A DNA stretch of 64,000 bases from Nitrospiraceae bacterium UBA2600 (GTDB lineage: Bacteria > Nitrospirota > Thermodesulfovibrionia > Thermodesulfovibrionales > Thermodesulfovibrionaceae): contig DDKK01000047.1 in assembly GCA_002339325.1 (NCBI GenBank), positions 1-64,000 on the forward strand, in the 5' to 3' direction. Below the pieces are notes generated by a model. It did not search any database. It worked only from the letters and a program-made list of their open reading frames with translations, and was not told where the DNA came from. How positions within the stretch are numbered: the stretch's first letter is position 1; every line of letters starts with the position of its first letter. This document shows positions 17,404-26,069 of this stretch, one piece after another. The position numbers and the translations under genes are program-made.

Positions 17404-18475
17404 GAAAGACTTTGAGAGAATAACCGTAGGAGAAGATGAGGACATTCTTACGGCTCTAAGGAAATTAAACGATACCGCCAAAAAAGTTTTATTTGTCGTA
17501 AGAAATGGAACACTTCTCGGAACTATTACAGATGGCGACATCAGAAGACATATTTTAAAGAATGCAAAAGTAGAGGGATATGTAAAGGACATATATAATC
17601 GAGAACCTGTCTTTTTATTTGCAGAGGATGTCAAAAAAATCGACATTAAATCACTCTTCGTTGAAAAAAGAGTAGAGATAATTCCCATACTTGATAAAAA
17701 CAAACGCCTCGTAGGTTATATTGATTGGGCTGACTTTATCTCGAAACATGAATTTGACCTTTATGATAAGTTAGACCACGACATACCTGTCATAATTATG
17801 GCAGGGGGGAAGGGAACTCGACTTAAACCATTCACTGATGTTTTACCCAAGCCGCTAATTCCAGTAGGAGACAAAACTGCAATGGAGCGAATCATTGAGT
17901 TTTTTCAGAAATTTGGCATTCGACGCTTTTTTGCGGTCTTGAATTATAAAGGTCAGATTATTGAATCCTATTTTAATACAGTAAAAAAGGACTATCAAAT
18001 CGAGTTTGTCTGGGAGAAAGATTATCTTGGAACTGTAGGTGGAATAAAGCTCACTGAAAAGTTATTTCCTGATGAAAATTTCTTTGTTTCAAACTGCGAT
18101 ATATTTATAAAGACAAATCTAAAGGAAGTTTACGAGTATCATATTGAAAACAATGCTATTTTAACATCCATTACCTCAATACACCATCACAAAATTCCTT
18201 ACGGAGTCGTTGAAATAAACAAGGGTGGAAAAATAAACAAGATAATTGAAAAACCTGAATTGATATTTCAAATCAATACCGGGGTTTATCTTTTAAATCG
18301 TGATGTCTTCAAATATATTCAAGAGGATAAATATTTTGATATGCCCGAGTTGATTCAATCTTTAATGAACGAGAGAAAAAATGTATTTGCCTATCCTATT
18401 AGAGAGAGTGAATACGTTGACATTGGACAATGGGAAGAATACAGAAGAGGATTAGAACTCATCAAAAATTTTTAA
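17393..18475 (+). CDS. ptmE: CBS-domain sugar nucleotidyltransferase, PtmE-type
   Basis: 360 residues. Two CBS modules (residues ~1-120: G-T-I-T-D-G-D-I-R-R-H-I, then V-G-Y-I-D-W-A-D-F) precede a GT-A nucleotidyltransferase with I-M-A-G-G-K-G-T-R-L-K-P-F-T (from ~135), P-K-P-L-I-P-V and N-C-D-I-F as the metal site. In Campylobacter PtmE of this layout makes the GDP-linked glucosamine that starts legionaminic acid synthesis, so this enzyme points to a GDP route rather than UDP. The CBS pair may bind an adenine nucleotide as an energy sensor (inference). Overlaps legG by 11 bases. Confidence 0.85.
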   Translation: MSIKKDFERITVGEDEDILTALRKLNDTAKKVLFVVRNGTLLGTITDGDIRRHILKNAKVEGYVKDIYNREPVFLFAEDVKKIDIKSLFVEKRVEIIPILDKNKRLVGYIDWADFISKHEFDLYDKLDHDIPVIIMAGGKGTRLKPFTDVLPKPLIPVGDKTAMERIIEFFQKFGIRRFFAVLNYKGQIIESYFNTVKKDYQIEFVWEKDYLGTVGGIKLTEKLFPDENFFVSNCDIFIKTNLKEVYEYHIENNAILTSITSIHHHKIPYGVVEINKGGKINKIIEKPELIFQINTGVYLLNRDVFKYIQEDKYFDMPELIQSLMNERKNVFAYPIRESEYVDIGQWEEYRRGLELIKNF

Positions 18476-18482
18476 TGAACAA

Positions 18483-19385
18483 ATGAAAGCACTTATAATA
18501 GGTTTTGGTTCTGCTGGGAAAAGGCATGCTCGAACTCTCACGGAGATTTCAGATATTTCGGAAATTCATTTTGTAACAAAGCAGGAATTAAAAAAAGGAA
18601 TTTTCTATAGAAACCTTGAAGAAGTACCTCTTGACCAGTATAATTACATCATAGTTGCTTCAGAAACATCAAAGCATTATGAACAATTGAAATTCATAGT
18701 TTCTAATGTATCTAACAAAATTATCCTTTGTGAAAAACCACTCTTCTCAAAAAGAGAGAGTTTATCTTTAAATGGAAATCAAATTTTCGTAGGATACCAG
18801 TTGAGATATCATCATTTCATAAAAAAACTCAGAGAGTTAACTAAAAATCAAAAGGTTTTTTCTTGTTTTGCATACTGTGGTTACTACTTACCATTTTGGC
18901 GAAATGATAGAAACCTCGCTGATACATACAGTGCCTTCCAATCTAAAGGGGGTGGAGTGATGCTCGACCTGAGCCATGAAATAGATTACATAATTCATCT
19001 TTTTGGAGATATTTCAAAATTTCATGCTTACTTTTCAAGAATTTCAAACTTAGATATTGATTCTGAGGACTACATGACAATGATAGGTATTACAAACAGT
19101 GGAGTCTACGTTACGATAACTCTTGACTACATCAGTCTGATAAATCTAAGACTAATTATAGTTCATGCTGAAGAATTTTCTGCTTACATAGATTTATACA
19201 ATGGAGAATTGAAATATAAAGACAAAAAAAACGAATTTACAGAGTCAGTTGGAAGACTTGACTCAGATAAATTAACAAAGGAGATGCATGAAGATATTTT
19301 GTCGTCAAGAAAAATTGCCTGTAGCTTCAATGAAGCTCTAAAAGTTGTTGAATTAATAGATAGTATAAAGGAGTTATCGAAATGA
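18483..19385 (+). CDS. Gfo/Idh/MocA-type oxidoreductase, PtmF-like
   Basis: 300 residues. N-terminal Rossmann motif A-L-I-I-G-F-G-S-A-G-K-R-H, C-E-K-P-L at the usual cofactor/catalytic Lys site, and a C-terminal beta-sheet domain with G-G-G-V-M-L-D-L-S-H-E-I-D containing the customary D-x(3)-H. An NAD(P)-dependent sugar dehydrogenase is likely. Similar genes sit beside ptmE and the cytidylyltransferase gene in Campylobacter legionaminic clusters, where they help supply the glucosamine precursor; I infer an analogous role. Overlaps the next gene by ATGA. Confidence 0.75.
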   Translation: MKALIIGFGSAGKRHARTLTEISDISEIHFVTKQELKKGIFYRNLEEVPLDQYNYIIVASETSKHYEQLKFIVSNVSNKIILCEKPLFSKRESLSLNGNQIFVGYQLRYHHFIKKLRELTKNQKVFSCFAYCGYYLPFWRNDRNLADTYSAFQSKGGGVMLDLSHEIDYIIHLFGDISKFHAYFSRISNLDIDSEDYMTMIGITNSGVYVTITLDYISLINLRLIIVHAEEFSAYIDLYNGELKYKDKKNEFTESVGRLDSDKLTKEMHEDILSSRKIACSFNEALKVVELIDSIKELSK

Positions 19386-20092
19386 AAGTTCTATGTACTA
19401 TATGTGCAAGGGGTGGTAGTAAAGGAGTTCCTAATAAAAATATTAGGCAACTTTTAGGAAAACCATTGATTGTATGGACTATAGAGCAAGCAATCAATTC
19501 TAATCTCTTCGATAAAATCGTAGTTAGTTCTGATTCTGAAGATATTCTAAAAATAGCAAAAGAAAATGGAGCAGAAGTTTTCTTCAAGAGAGAGCCAAAA
19601 CTGTCTGGTGATGAAGTGGGTAAAATTGAAGTCATAAGGGATGCTTTACTAAAGAGTGAAAACTTTTTTCAAACTACCTTCAATGTAATTGTTGATTTAG
19701 ATGTAACTTCTCCTGTAAGAACTTCAGAGGACATCATTAAGGCCTTTAAAACCTTTATTGATAATGATTATGATATTCTCTTCTCTGTTGCTCCATCAAG
19801 AAAAAATCCTTATTTTAACATGATTGAGATTGACCAAAATGGAACAGTCAGACTTTGCAAAACCTTAAATCAACCAATAAAGAGAAGACAGGATGCTCCG
19901 AGAGTTTACGATATGAACGCATCAATTTATATTTGGAAAAGAAATATTCTGATTAATCACAACAATCTTTTTCTTGACAAAACCGGAATTTATGTCATGG
20001 GAGAAGAAAGTGCCTACGACATTGATTCCGAACTTGACCTATTAATTGTTGAGTGTATAATGAGGAAAAGGCAAAGTGTTACTAAAAGATAA
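19382..20092 (+). CDS. legF: CMP-legionaminic acid synthetase (NeuA family)
   Basis: 236 residues. Cytidylyltransferase signature C-A-R-G-G-S-K-G-V-P-N-K-N (residues 8-20), V-S-S-D-S-E-D-I, D-L-D-V-T-S-P-V-R-T, Q-D-A-P-R-V-Y-D-M-N-A-S-I-Y-I-W and the C-terminal D-I-D-S-E-L-D-L metal site. It activates the nonulosonic acid with CTP, the donor form used by a glycosyltransferase such as Maf. Full length for the single-domain members. Substrate assigned from the cluster. Confidence 0.9.
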   Translation: MKVLCTICARGGSKGVPNKNIRQLLGKPLIVWTIEQAINSNLFDKIVVSSDSEDILKIAKENGAEVFFKREPKLSGDEVGKIEVIRDALLKSENFFQTTFNVIVDLDVTSPVRTSEDIIKAFKTFIDNDYDILFSVAPSRKNPYFNMIEIDQNGTVRLCKTLNQPIKRRQDAPRVYDMNASIYIWKRNILINHNNLFLDKTGIYVMGEESAYDIDSELDLLIVECIMRKRQSVTKR

Positions 20093-20831
20093 GGTTATAG
20101 TTATTATCGGAGGGGCAGGACTCCTTGGAAGAGAATTTGTATCTGCTGTTGTAAATAATGGAGGAGTTGCAATTATTGCTGATTTAAAAGAGGTCTCTTT
20201 TCAAGAATTTGACATAAATCATAAACAGGTTAAATTTGTAAAGACTGACTTTACAAGGTTAGAGCAGATTGAGAATCTTATCAATATAGTATCAAAGGAA
20301 TACGGTCGAATTGATTGTCTCGTCAATTCTGCCTACCCTCGAAATCAAAATTATGGTAGAGATTTCCTTGAGGTAACCTTTGAGGATTTTTGTGAGAATG
20401 CATGCCTTCATCTCGGCGGTTACTTTTTGAGTTGCCAGTGTTTCATTAAGTTCTTTATAAATCAGGGCTATGGTAACATTGTTAACATAGCTTCAATTTA
20501 TGGAGTAGTAGCTCCAAGATTTGATTTGTACACAGGAACAACTATGACTATGCCTATTGAGTATGCAGTAATCAAATCTGGAATAATTCATATGACCAAA
20601 TATCTTGCTAAGTATCTAAAAGGCAAGAACATTAGAGTAAACTGCATTAGTCCTGGAGGAATTCTTGACAAGCAACCAGAAAAGTTTTTAAAGAGATACA
20701 GAGACTATTGTCTCAACAAAGGAATGCTCTCAAAATCAGACATAAATGGAACTCTTGTTTTTTTACTCTCTGACATGAGCGAATTTATAAATGGTCAAAA
20801 CATAATTGTTGATGATGGATTTACTCTTTAG
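20076..20831 (+). CDS. Short-chain dehydrogenase, PtmA-like
   Basis: 251 residues beginning with GTG (GAGGAAAAGG upstream), overlapping legF by 17 bases. Classical SDR: I-I-G-G-A-G-L-L-G-R-E-F cofactor loop, L-V-N-S-A-Y, catalytic Ser in N-I-A-S-I-Y-G, and Y-A-V-I-K with the active Tyr and Lys, then N-C-I-S-P-G-G. PtmA of Campylobacter, next to the CMP-sugar synthetase, has this size and family. It probably acts on the precursor or on the finished sugar; the reaction is not determinable here. Confidence 0.78.
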   Translation: MLLKDKVIVIIGGAGLLGREFVSAVVNNGGVAIIADLKEVSFQEFDINHKQVKFVKTDFTRLEQIENLINIVSKEYGRIDCLVNSAYPRNQNYGRDFLEVTFEDFCENACLHLGGYFLSCQCFIKFFINQGYGNIVNIASIYGVVAPRFDLYTGTTMTMPIEYAVIKSGIIHMTKYLAKYLKGKNIRVNCISPGGILDKQPEKFLKRYRDYCLNKGMLSKSDINGTLVFLLSDMSEFINGQNIIVDDGFTL

Positions 20832-20849
20832 GTTTACATGGAGGTAAAA

Positions 20850-22001
20850 ATGGGAAAGAAAAGAATATTTTGGTGTAAAAACTGTTTAAACATGTCAACA
20901 AGACCAAGAATAACATTTGATGAGAGAGGTTTTTGTAATGCCTGCCAGTGGGCTGAAGAGAAAAGAAAAATGGATTGGATTCCAAGACAGAGAGAACTAA
21001 GAGAAATACTTAACAAATACAGGGGTTACAACAAAGCCTTTGACTGTATAGTGCCGGTAAGTGGTGGTAAAGACGGCTCATACATTTCTTACAAACTAAA
21101 GCACGAATATGGAATGAACCCTTTAACTGTAACAGTTAGACCACCTCTTGAATTGGAATTAGGCAAAAAGAATCTTCTTAATTTTATAAACTCGGGATAC
21201 CAACATGTTCACATCAGTCCTGACTCTGAAGTTATGAGAGAACTAAACAAGTTTGGTTTTATAAACAAGGGGTTTCCCTATTATGGCTGGCTAATAGCAA
21301 TTCTTACAGCAGTTATAAGAGTTGCAATTAATTTCAATATTCCCCTAATATTCTATGCCGAAGACGGTGAAGTTGAGTATGGAGGTTCAACGGAAACTAA
21401 GAACATAAGCCTTTTCAATATTGAATACATAAAAAGAGTTTATTTTGAAGGTGGTTACCACAGTGCTATTGAGGCAATGAAAGAAAAGTTTCCAGAAAAT
21501 AGACTATATTTCTGGCTTTTTCCTGAGGAAGAAGAGCTAAAGGGAAAAGAACTATATCTTACCCATTGGTCCTACTTTGAAAACTGGGACCCCTACAGAA
21601 ACTATCTCGTTGCTAAGCAGTACTGCGGACTTTTGGAAAACGAAGATACAAATGTCGGCACTTTCACAAACTTTGCTCAAAACGATCAAGCCTTTTATGC
21701 ACTTCATACCTATTTGATGTATCTGAAATTCGGTTTCGGACGAGCTACTCAAGATGCAGGCATTGAAATCAGGCGCGGAGCAATGACAAGAGAACAAGCC
21801 ATAAATTTAGTAAAACTATATGACAATCAATATCCAGAACCCTTCATTGAACTATACTTGGAATACTACGGAATGACAAAAGAGGAATTTGATAGTGTTC
21901 TTGATAAATGGGCTAATAAGGATTTGTTTGAAAAAAGGGATGGAAGATGGTATCCCAAATTTGAAGTGGGAGTTGATTTTGAAATCGATAGTGATAGTTA
22001 A
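20850..22001 (+). CDS. N-acetyl sugar amidotransferase (PseA/PtmG/WbpG family)
   Basis: 383 residues from the ATG at 20850; GGAGG at 20840-20844 decides this start over an ATG at 20838 that contains it. Two CxxC pairs near the N-terminus (C-K-N-C, C-N-A-C) likely bind zinc, and S-G-G-K-D-G-S (~72) is the ATP-pyrophosphatase loop. The family converts an acetamido group into an acetamidino group using ATP and ammonia delivered by HisH/HisF-like partners, which are the next two genes. The expected product is an acetamidino derivative of the legionaminic-type sugar. Confidence 0.88.
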   Translation: MGKKRIFWCKNCLNMSTRPRITFDERGFCNACQWAEEKRKMDWIPRQRELREILNKYRGYNKAFDCIVPVSGGKDGSYISYKLKHEYGMNPLTVTVRPPLELELGKKNLLNFINSGYQHVHISPDSEVMRELNKFGFINKGFPYYGWLIAILTAVIRVAINFNIPLIFYAEDGEVEYGGSTETKNISLFNIEYIKRVYFEGGYHSAIEAMKEKFPENRLYFWLFPEEEELKGKELYLTHWSYFENWDPYRNYLVAKQYCGLLENEDTNVGTFTNFAQNDQAFYALHTYLMYLKFGFGRATQDAGIEIRRGAMTREQAINLVKLYDNQYPEPFIELYLEYYGMTKEEFDSVLDKWANKDLFEKRDGRWYPKFEVGVDFEIDSDS

Positions 22002-22605
22002 TTACGGAATGGGGAATATAAATTCAATCACCTCGGCAGTGAGATTTCTTGGATACGAACCGATACTTTCTGACAAAGAAGAACAAATTCTTAAAGCTGA
22101 AAGAATAATACTTCCAGGAGTAGGTTCATTTTACAAAGCCATGCAAAACATCAGACAGAAAAAACTTGATACCATTATAAAAAAGGCGGTCTTAGAAAAA
22201 GGGATTCCTCTTTTGGGAATATGTCTTGGTATGCAACTACTTTTCCAATTAGGAACCGAAGATGAAGAAACGGAGGGACTGGGTTTCATAGAAGGAATAG
22301 TTGAAAAGTTCAATCAATCTGATAAAAATGTCAAGATTCCTCATATTGGTTTTTCAAGAACAGAGATAATCAAAGATTCAAAAATATTCAAAAAACTTGG
22401 AAGTCAAGTTGATTTTTATTATAACCACAGTTTTAGAGCACTAACACAAGAAAAATTTGTTATAGCTTTAGCTCACAATGGAGAAAAGTTTACCGCAGCT
22501 GTTGAAAATGGAAATATTTTTGGCACTCAATTTCATCCCGAACTAAGCCAATCAAATGGATTGAGAGTTATAAAAAACTTCCTTGAATTAAAAAATGCCA
22601 TATAA
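21979..22605 (+). CDS. hisH: Glutaminase subunit, HisH-like partner of the amidotransferase
   Basis: 208 residues from a TTG at 21979, chosen because GGGAG sits six bases ahead and the protein then begins as HisH does (V-I-V-N-Y-G-M-G-N-I). Class I glutamine amidotransferase: nucleophile in G-I-C-L-G-M-Q-L-L, His/Glu in G-T-Q-F-H-P-E-L. It frees ammonia from glutamine. Overlaps the upstream gene by 23 bases and the HisF-like gene by 11. Position in a sugar operon, with no other his genes, argues for service to the amidotransferase rather than histidine synthesis. Confidence 0.9.
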   Translation: MKSIVIVNYGMGNINSITSAVRFLGYEPILSDKEEQILKAERIILPGVGSFYKAMQNIRQKKLDTIIKKAVLEKGIPLLGICLGMQLLFQLGTEDEETEGLGFIEGIVEKFNQSDKNVKIPHIGFSRTEIIKDSKIFKKLGSQVDFYYNHSFRALTQEKFVIALAHNGEKFTAAVENGNIFGTQFHPELSQSNGLRVIKNFLELKNAI

Positions 22606-23407
22606 AAGACTCATTTTCATACTTCTATATGATTCTGGCAAATTTGTATTAAGCAGAAATTTTAGACTGCAAAAAGTTGGTGACATAAATTGGCTGATTA
22701 AAAACTACAATTTTCAATCAATCTCTTACTCAATAGATGAGCTAATTGTCCTTGATGTTACAAGAGGAGAGAGAAACATAGAGTATTTTACTGAAACATT
22801 AAAGAAGGTAGTTGAATTTGTATTCGTGCCTGTTGCTGCTGGTGGCGGGGTTGACTCAATCGAAAAAGCTAAGAAACTGCTTCACTCAGGAGCTGACAAA
22901 ATTGTGGTAAACACTACTCTTTATACCGACGATTTAATAATAAAAGAACTTGTAAAAAATTTTGGAAGTCAATGTATCGTTGCTTCAATAGATTACAGAA
23001 GAAAAAATAATAGATATGAGGTACTAATCAACAGAGGGCAAAGGCTTATAGATATGGAATTAAAGGAGGCAGTAAAAAAAGTAATGGAATTAGGAATTGG
23101 AGAGATTTTATTAAATTCTATAGACAGAGATGGAACAGGCTACGGATATGACTTGGAATCCCTGAAACTCTTGGACTTTGATATTAGAATTCCCCTCATA
23201 GTTTCAGGAGGAGCTGGCAAACCTGAGCATTTTATAGAAGGATTAAGAATTAAAACTGTTGATGCCGTTGCCACTGCAAATCTTCTAAACTTTATCGGTA
23301 ATGGCCTTCCCCTTGCAAGAAGAGAAATAATAAAAAGCGGAATTGACCTTGCCAATTGGGATGAAAATGAGTTTGAAAGATTAAAAAAATTAACCATGGA
23401 GGTATAA
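22595..23407 (+). CDS. hisF: HisF-like ammonia-channel subunit of the amidotransferase
   Basis: 270 residues, TIM barrel. Conserved A-A-G-G-G-V, phosphate loops G-A-D-K-I-V-V-N-T, V-A-S-I-D-Y-R and S-I-D-R-D-G-T-G-Y-G-Y-D are present. The usual N-terminal I-P-C-L-D-V-x-x-G-R-V-V-K-G is altered to I-L-L-Y-D-S-G-K-F-V-L-S, as in HisF2 proteins of surface-sugar clusters. It probably channels ammonia from the HisH partner to the PP-loop enzyme rather than making imidazole glycerol phosphate. GGAGG at its end serves the next gene. Confidence 0.87.
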   Translation: MPYKRLIFILLYDSGKFVLSRNFRLQKVGDINWLIKNYNFQSISYSIDELIVLDVTRGERNIEYFTETLKKVVEFVFVPVAAGGGVDSIEKAKKLLHSGADKIVVNTTLYTDDLIIKELVKNFGSQCIVASIDYRRKNNRYEVLINRGQRLIDMELKEAVKKVMELGIGEILLNSIDRDGTGYGYDLESLKLLDFDIRIPLIVSGGAGKPEHFIEGLRIKTVDAVATANLLNFIGNGLPLARREIIKSGIDLANWDENEFERLKKLTMEV

Positions 23408-23408
23408 A

Positions 23409-24266
23409 ATGATACCAATCTATGAAATGAAAACAATACACATTGAAGTCACCAATGCATGTAATCTCAGCTGTGCAAACTGCACGAGATTTGTTGGTCA
23501 CCATAAAAAACCCTTTTTTATGGACTTGGAATTGGTAAGAAAGGGAATAGAATCACTTGAAGGTTACAAATATGGCATTGGATTAATGGGTGGTGAACCA
23601 ACCCTTCATCCACAATTTGAAGAGATATGCAGAATTTTTCAGGAGATGATACCTGATAAATCAAAGCGACAGTTTTGGACAAATGGGTGTGGATGGAAAA
23701 AGTATGAAAAAATAATTCTGGAAACCTTTGAACCAACAAACATCGTTTACAATGACCACAGCAATCCACTTGTTGGATGGCATCAACCCCTCTTAATTGC
23801 GATTAAGGATGTTGTTGATGATGAGGATTTAATGTGGGAGCTTATTGATGATTGCTGGATACAACGTCGCTGGTCAGCCTCTATAACACCGAAAGGTGCA
23901 TTCTTTTGCGAAGTTGCTGCTGCCCAAGACATTCTCTTTGACGGTCCTGGTGGATATCCCGTAGAAAAGGGATGGTGGAATAAGACTCCTCTTGAATTTA
24001 GAGACCAAATTAAGAGATATTGCCCTAACTGTGGAGCCTCAATACCTTTTCAAAAGGTAAGCGCCCATCTTGAATATGATATGGTTTCAAAGAGCATAGC
24101 AGAGAAGCTTGAAAAGGTTATGTCACCAAAGTTCTTAAAGGGAAGAATCAGAATTTTTGACAGAAAACTTACAAGAGAAGAGATTGAAAAGTATAAAGAA
24201 AACTGGACTCCTTGGAGTCATAGACCTTACAAACAGTACACTCCTGACCTAATTGAAGTATGCTAA
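23409..24266 (+). CDS. Radical SAM enzyme of unknown substrate
   Basis: 285 residues. C-N-L-S-C-A-N-C (Cys 18, 22, 25) is the CxxxCxxC site for the SAM-bound [4Fe-4S] cluster, and L-M-G-G-E-P-T-L-H-P is the GGE motif that positions SAM. The C-terminal half has a further Cys in F-F-C-E-V-A and a C-P-N-C pair, possibly an auxiliary cluster. Good GGAGG site. It lies between the HisF-like gene and a glycosyltransferase gene, so the substrate may be a sugar or the glycan carrier. Reaction unknown; I assign no symbol. Confidence 0.85.
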   Translation: MIPIYEMKTIHIEVTNACNLSCANCTRFVGHHKKPFFMDLELVRKGIESLEGYKYGIGLMGGEPTLHPQFEEICRIFQEMIPDKSKRQFWTNGCGWKKYEKIILETFEPTNIVYNDHSNPLVGWHQPLLIAIKDVVDDEDLMWELIDDCWIQRRWSASITPKGAFFCEVAAAQDILFDGPGGYPVEKGWWNKTPLEFRDQIKRYCPNCGASIPFQKVSAHLEYDMVSKSIAEKLEKVMSPKFLKGRIRIFDRKLTREEIEKYKENWTPWSHRPYKQYTPDLIEVC

Positions 24267-24279
24267 AGGAATAATAAGT

Positions 24280-25122
24280 ATGACAGAGAGAAAAAGAACA
24301 TTTGAGGATAAATTAATCAGCAGTTTAAATTCAATTAGATACTCCCTTACAGAGCCTTTAATTCTCAGAATAATGAGACTTCTTTATGAAAAAGATTACA
24401 GAGACAAAAAGGAAGAACCATTAATATCAGTATACACACCAACTTACAATCGAGCTAAACTTTTAATTGAGAGAGCAGTCCCATCAGTTCTTAATCAAAC
24501 TTATAAAAATTTTGAATACATAATAGTCGGAGACTGCTGTACCGATGAAACCGAAGAAGTAGTTACAAAAATAGGAGACCCGAGAATCAGATTTTACAAT
24601 CTTCCCAAAAGAGGATATCGCTATCCACCCACAGTTGAAAACCACTGGTTTGCTGGACCTGTTGTTCCAGCAAACTTTGCATTAAAGCTGGTAAGAGGAA
24701 AATGGATTGCAAGAATTGACGATGATGACATTTGGACTGAAGACCATCTTGAGGTGCTACTAAGATTTGCTCAAGAGGGCAACTATGAGTTTGTCTCAAG
24801 TTCATACATTGCTGTTAGACATGGAAAAGAAATACTTGTTGATGTCAAAGACCAAGTGCCAAGAATAGGTGGTACTCAGACCTGGCTTTACAGGTCCTAT
24901 CTTAAGTTTATGAAATACAACATAAACTGCTGGAGAAAAAAATGGAACCGCGTTAACGATACTGACCTGCAGGACAGATTCTACAAAGCTGGAGTAAGAA
25001 TTGGTTTTTTAGAGAAAGTTACATGTTATGTACTTCCAAGACCTGGAGAAGAAACCATCGGACTTGAAGCTTATAAATTAACAGCACAGGATAAATTAGG
25101 ACATTTTGCTTTTAGAGAGTAA
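24280..25122 (+). CDS. Family 2 glycosyltransferase
   Basis: 280 residues from the ATG at 24280 (AAAGGA upstream); an upstream TTG at 24253 would overlap the radical SAM gene. GT-A fold: I-S-V-Y-T-P-T-Y-N-R near residue 45, Q-T-Y-K-N-F-E-Y-I-I-V-G-D, and R-I-D-D-D-D as the DxD metal site. No membrane helix, so cytoplasmic or peripheral. Likely adds a sugar to the flagellin glycan or another acceptor. Last gene of the plus-strand sugar operon; it ends two bases before the convergent epimerase gene. Confidence 0.88.
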   Translation: MTERKRTFEDKLISSLNSIRYSLTEPLILRIMRLLYEKDYRDKKEEPLISVYTPTYNRAKLLIERAVPSVLNQTYKNFEYIIVGDCCTDETEEVVTKIGDPRIRFYNLPKRGYRYPPTVENHWFAGPVVPANFALKLVRGKWIARIDDDDIWTEDHLEVLLRFAQEGNYEFVSSSYIAVRHGKEILVDVKDQVPRIGGTQTWLYRSYLKFMKYNINCWRKKWNRVNDTDLQDRFYKAGVRIGFLEKVTCYVLPRPGEETIGLEAYKLTAQDKLGHFAFRE

Positions 25123-25124
25123 GA

Positions 25125-26066
25125 CTATCTTTTAAAAATCTCCTTAAAATAAAATATTGTCTTTTCCAAACCTTCTTCTAAACTAACTACAGGTTTCCAA
25201 CCCAAAATATTTTTTGCCAAAGTTATATCAGGTCTTCTCTGCTTTGGGTCATCCTCAGGTAGAGGTTTAAAGATAAGTTTTGATTTTGACTTTGTTAGTC
25301 TAAGAACTGTCTCTGCCAGTTCAATTATTGATATCTCCTCAGGATTTCCAAGATTTACAGGCCCAGTAAATTCATCAGAACTGTTCATAAGTTTTATCAA
25401 ACCCTCAATCATGTCATCAATATAGCAAAAGCTTCTTGTTTGTTTCCCATCTCCGTAAATTGTAATATCTCTCCCCTGAAGTGCTTGAACTATGAAATTA
25501 CTTACTACTCTTCCATCGTTTGGATGCATTCTCGGACCATAGGTGTTAAATATTCTTGCCACTTTAATTCTCAGTTTATGCTGTCTGTGATAGGCGAAGA
25601 AAAGGGTTTCAGCACATCTTTTGCCTTCATCATAGCAAGCTCTAAGCCCTATTGGATTTACATTTCCCCAGTAAGTCTCAGGCTGAGGATTAACCTGAGG
25701 ATCTCCGTAGACCTCAGAAGTTGAGGCTTGAAGAATCTTTATCTTAAGTCTTTTTGCAAGACCTAACATATTTATTGAACCATGAACTGAGGTCTTCACT
25801 GTCTGGACAGGGTCAAACTGGTAATGAATTGGAGAGGCAGGACAAGCAAGATTATATATCTCATCAGTCTCCAAATAAAGTGGAAAAGTGATATCATGTC
25901 TAATGACCTCAAAATAAGGATTGCTTAGTAGATGAACAATATTTTGCTTTGTCCCTGTGTAAAAATTATCTACACAAAGAACCTCATTTTTCTCCTTAAG
26001 CAATCTTTCACAGAGATGGGAACCTATAAAACCTCCACCACCTGTAACAAGAATCCTTTTCCTCAT
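25125..26066 (-). CDS. uxs: UDP-glucuronate decarboxylase (UDP-xylose synthase)
   Basis: 313 residues, extended SDR. V-T-G-G-G-G-F-I-G-S-H-L cofactor loop, D-N-F-Y-T-G, catalytic Ser/Thr in A-S-T-S-E-V-Y-G-D-P, and Y-D-E-G-K-R-C-A-E-T with Tyr and Lys. The Y-G-D-P ... Y-D-E-G-K-R and R-I-F-N-T-Y-G-P patterns are those of Uxs-type decarboxylases, not of UDP-glucose dehydratases. It makes UDP-xylose from UDP-glucuronate. Follows the flippase gene by three bases, so the two are co-transcribed. Confidence 0.88.
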   Translation of the reverse strand: MRKRILVTGGGGFIGSHLCERLLKEKNEVLCVDNFYTGTKQNIVHLLSNPYFEVIRHDITFPLYLETDEIYNLACPASPIHYQFDPVQTVKTSVHGSINMLGLAKRLKIKILQASTSEVYGDPQVNPQPETYWGNVNPIGLRACYDEGKRCAETLFFAYHRQHKLRIKVARIFNTYGPRMHPNDGRVVSNFIVQALQGRDITIYGDGKQTRSFCYIDDMIEGLIKLMNSSDEFTGPVNLGNPEEISIIELAETVLRLTKSKSKLIFKPLPEDDPKQRRPDITLAKNILGWKPVVSLEEGLEKTIFYFKEIFKR

Positions 26067-26069
26067 CTT

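Noticed and set aside
15231..20092. Pseudaminic acid or sialic acid as the pathway product
   Set aside because: A NeuC-type hydrolysing epimerase and PtmE fit legionaminic acid; no PseG/PseH-like genes, and the dehydratase plus aminotransferase exclude plain sialic acid.
21979..23407. hisH and hisF as histidine biosynthesis genes
   Set aside because: No other his genes, HisF N-terminus altered, and both overlap genes of the sugar operon; treated as amidination partners.
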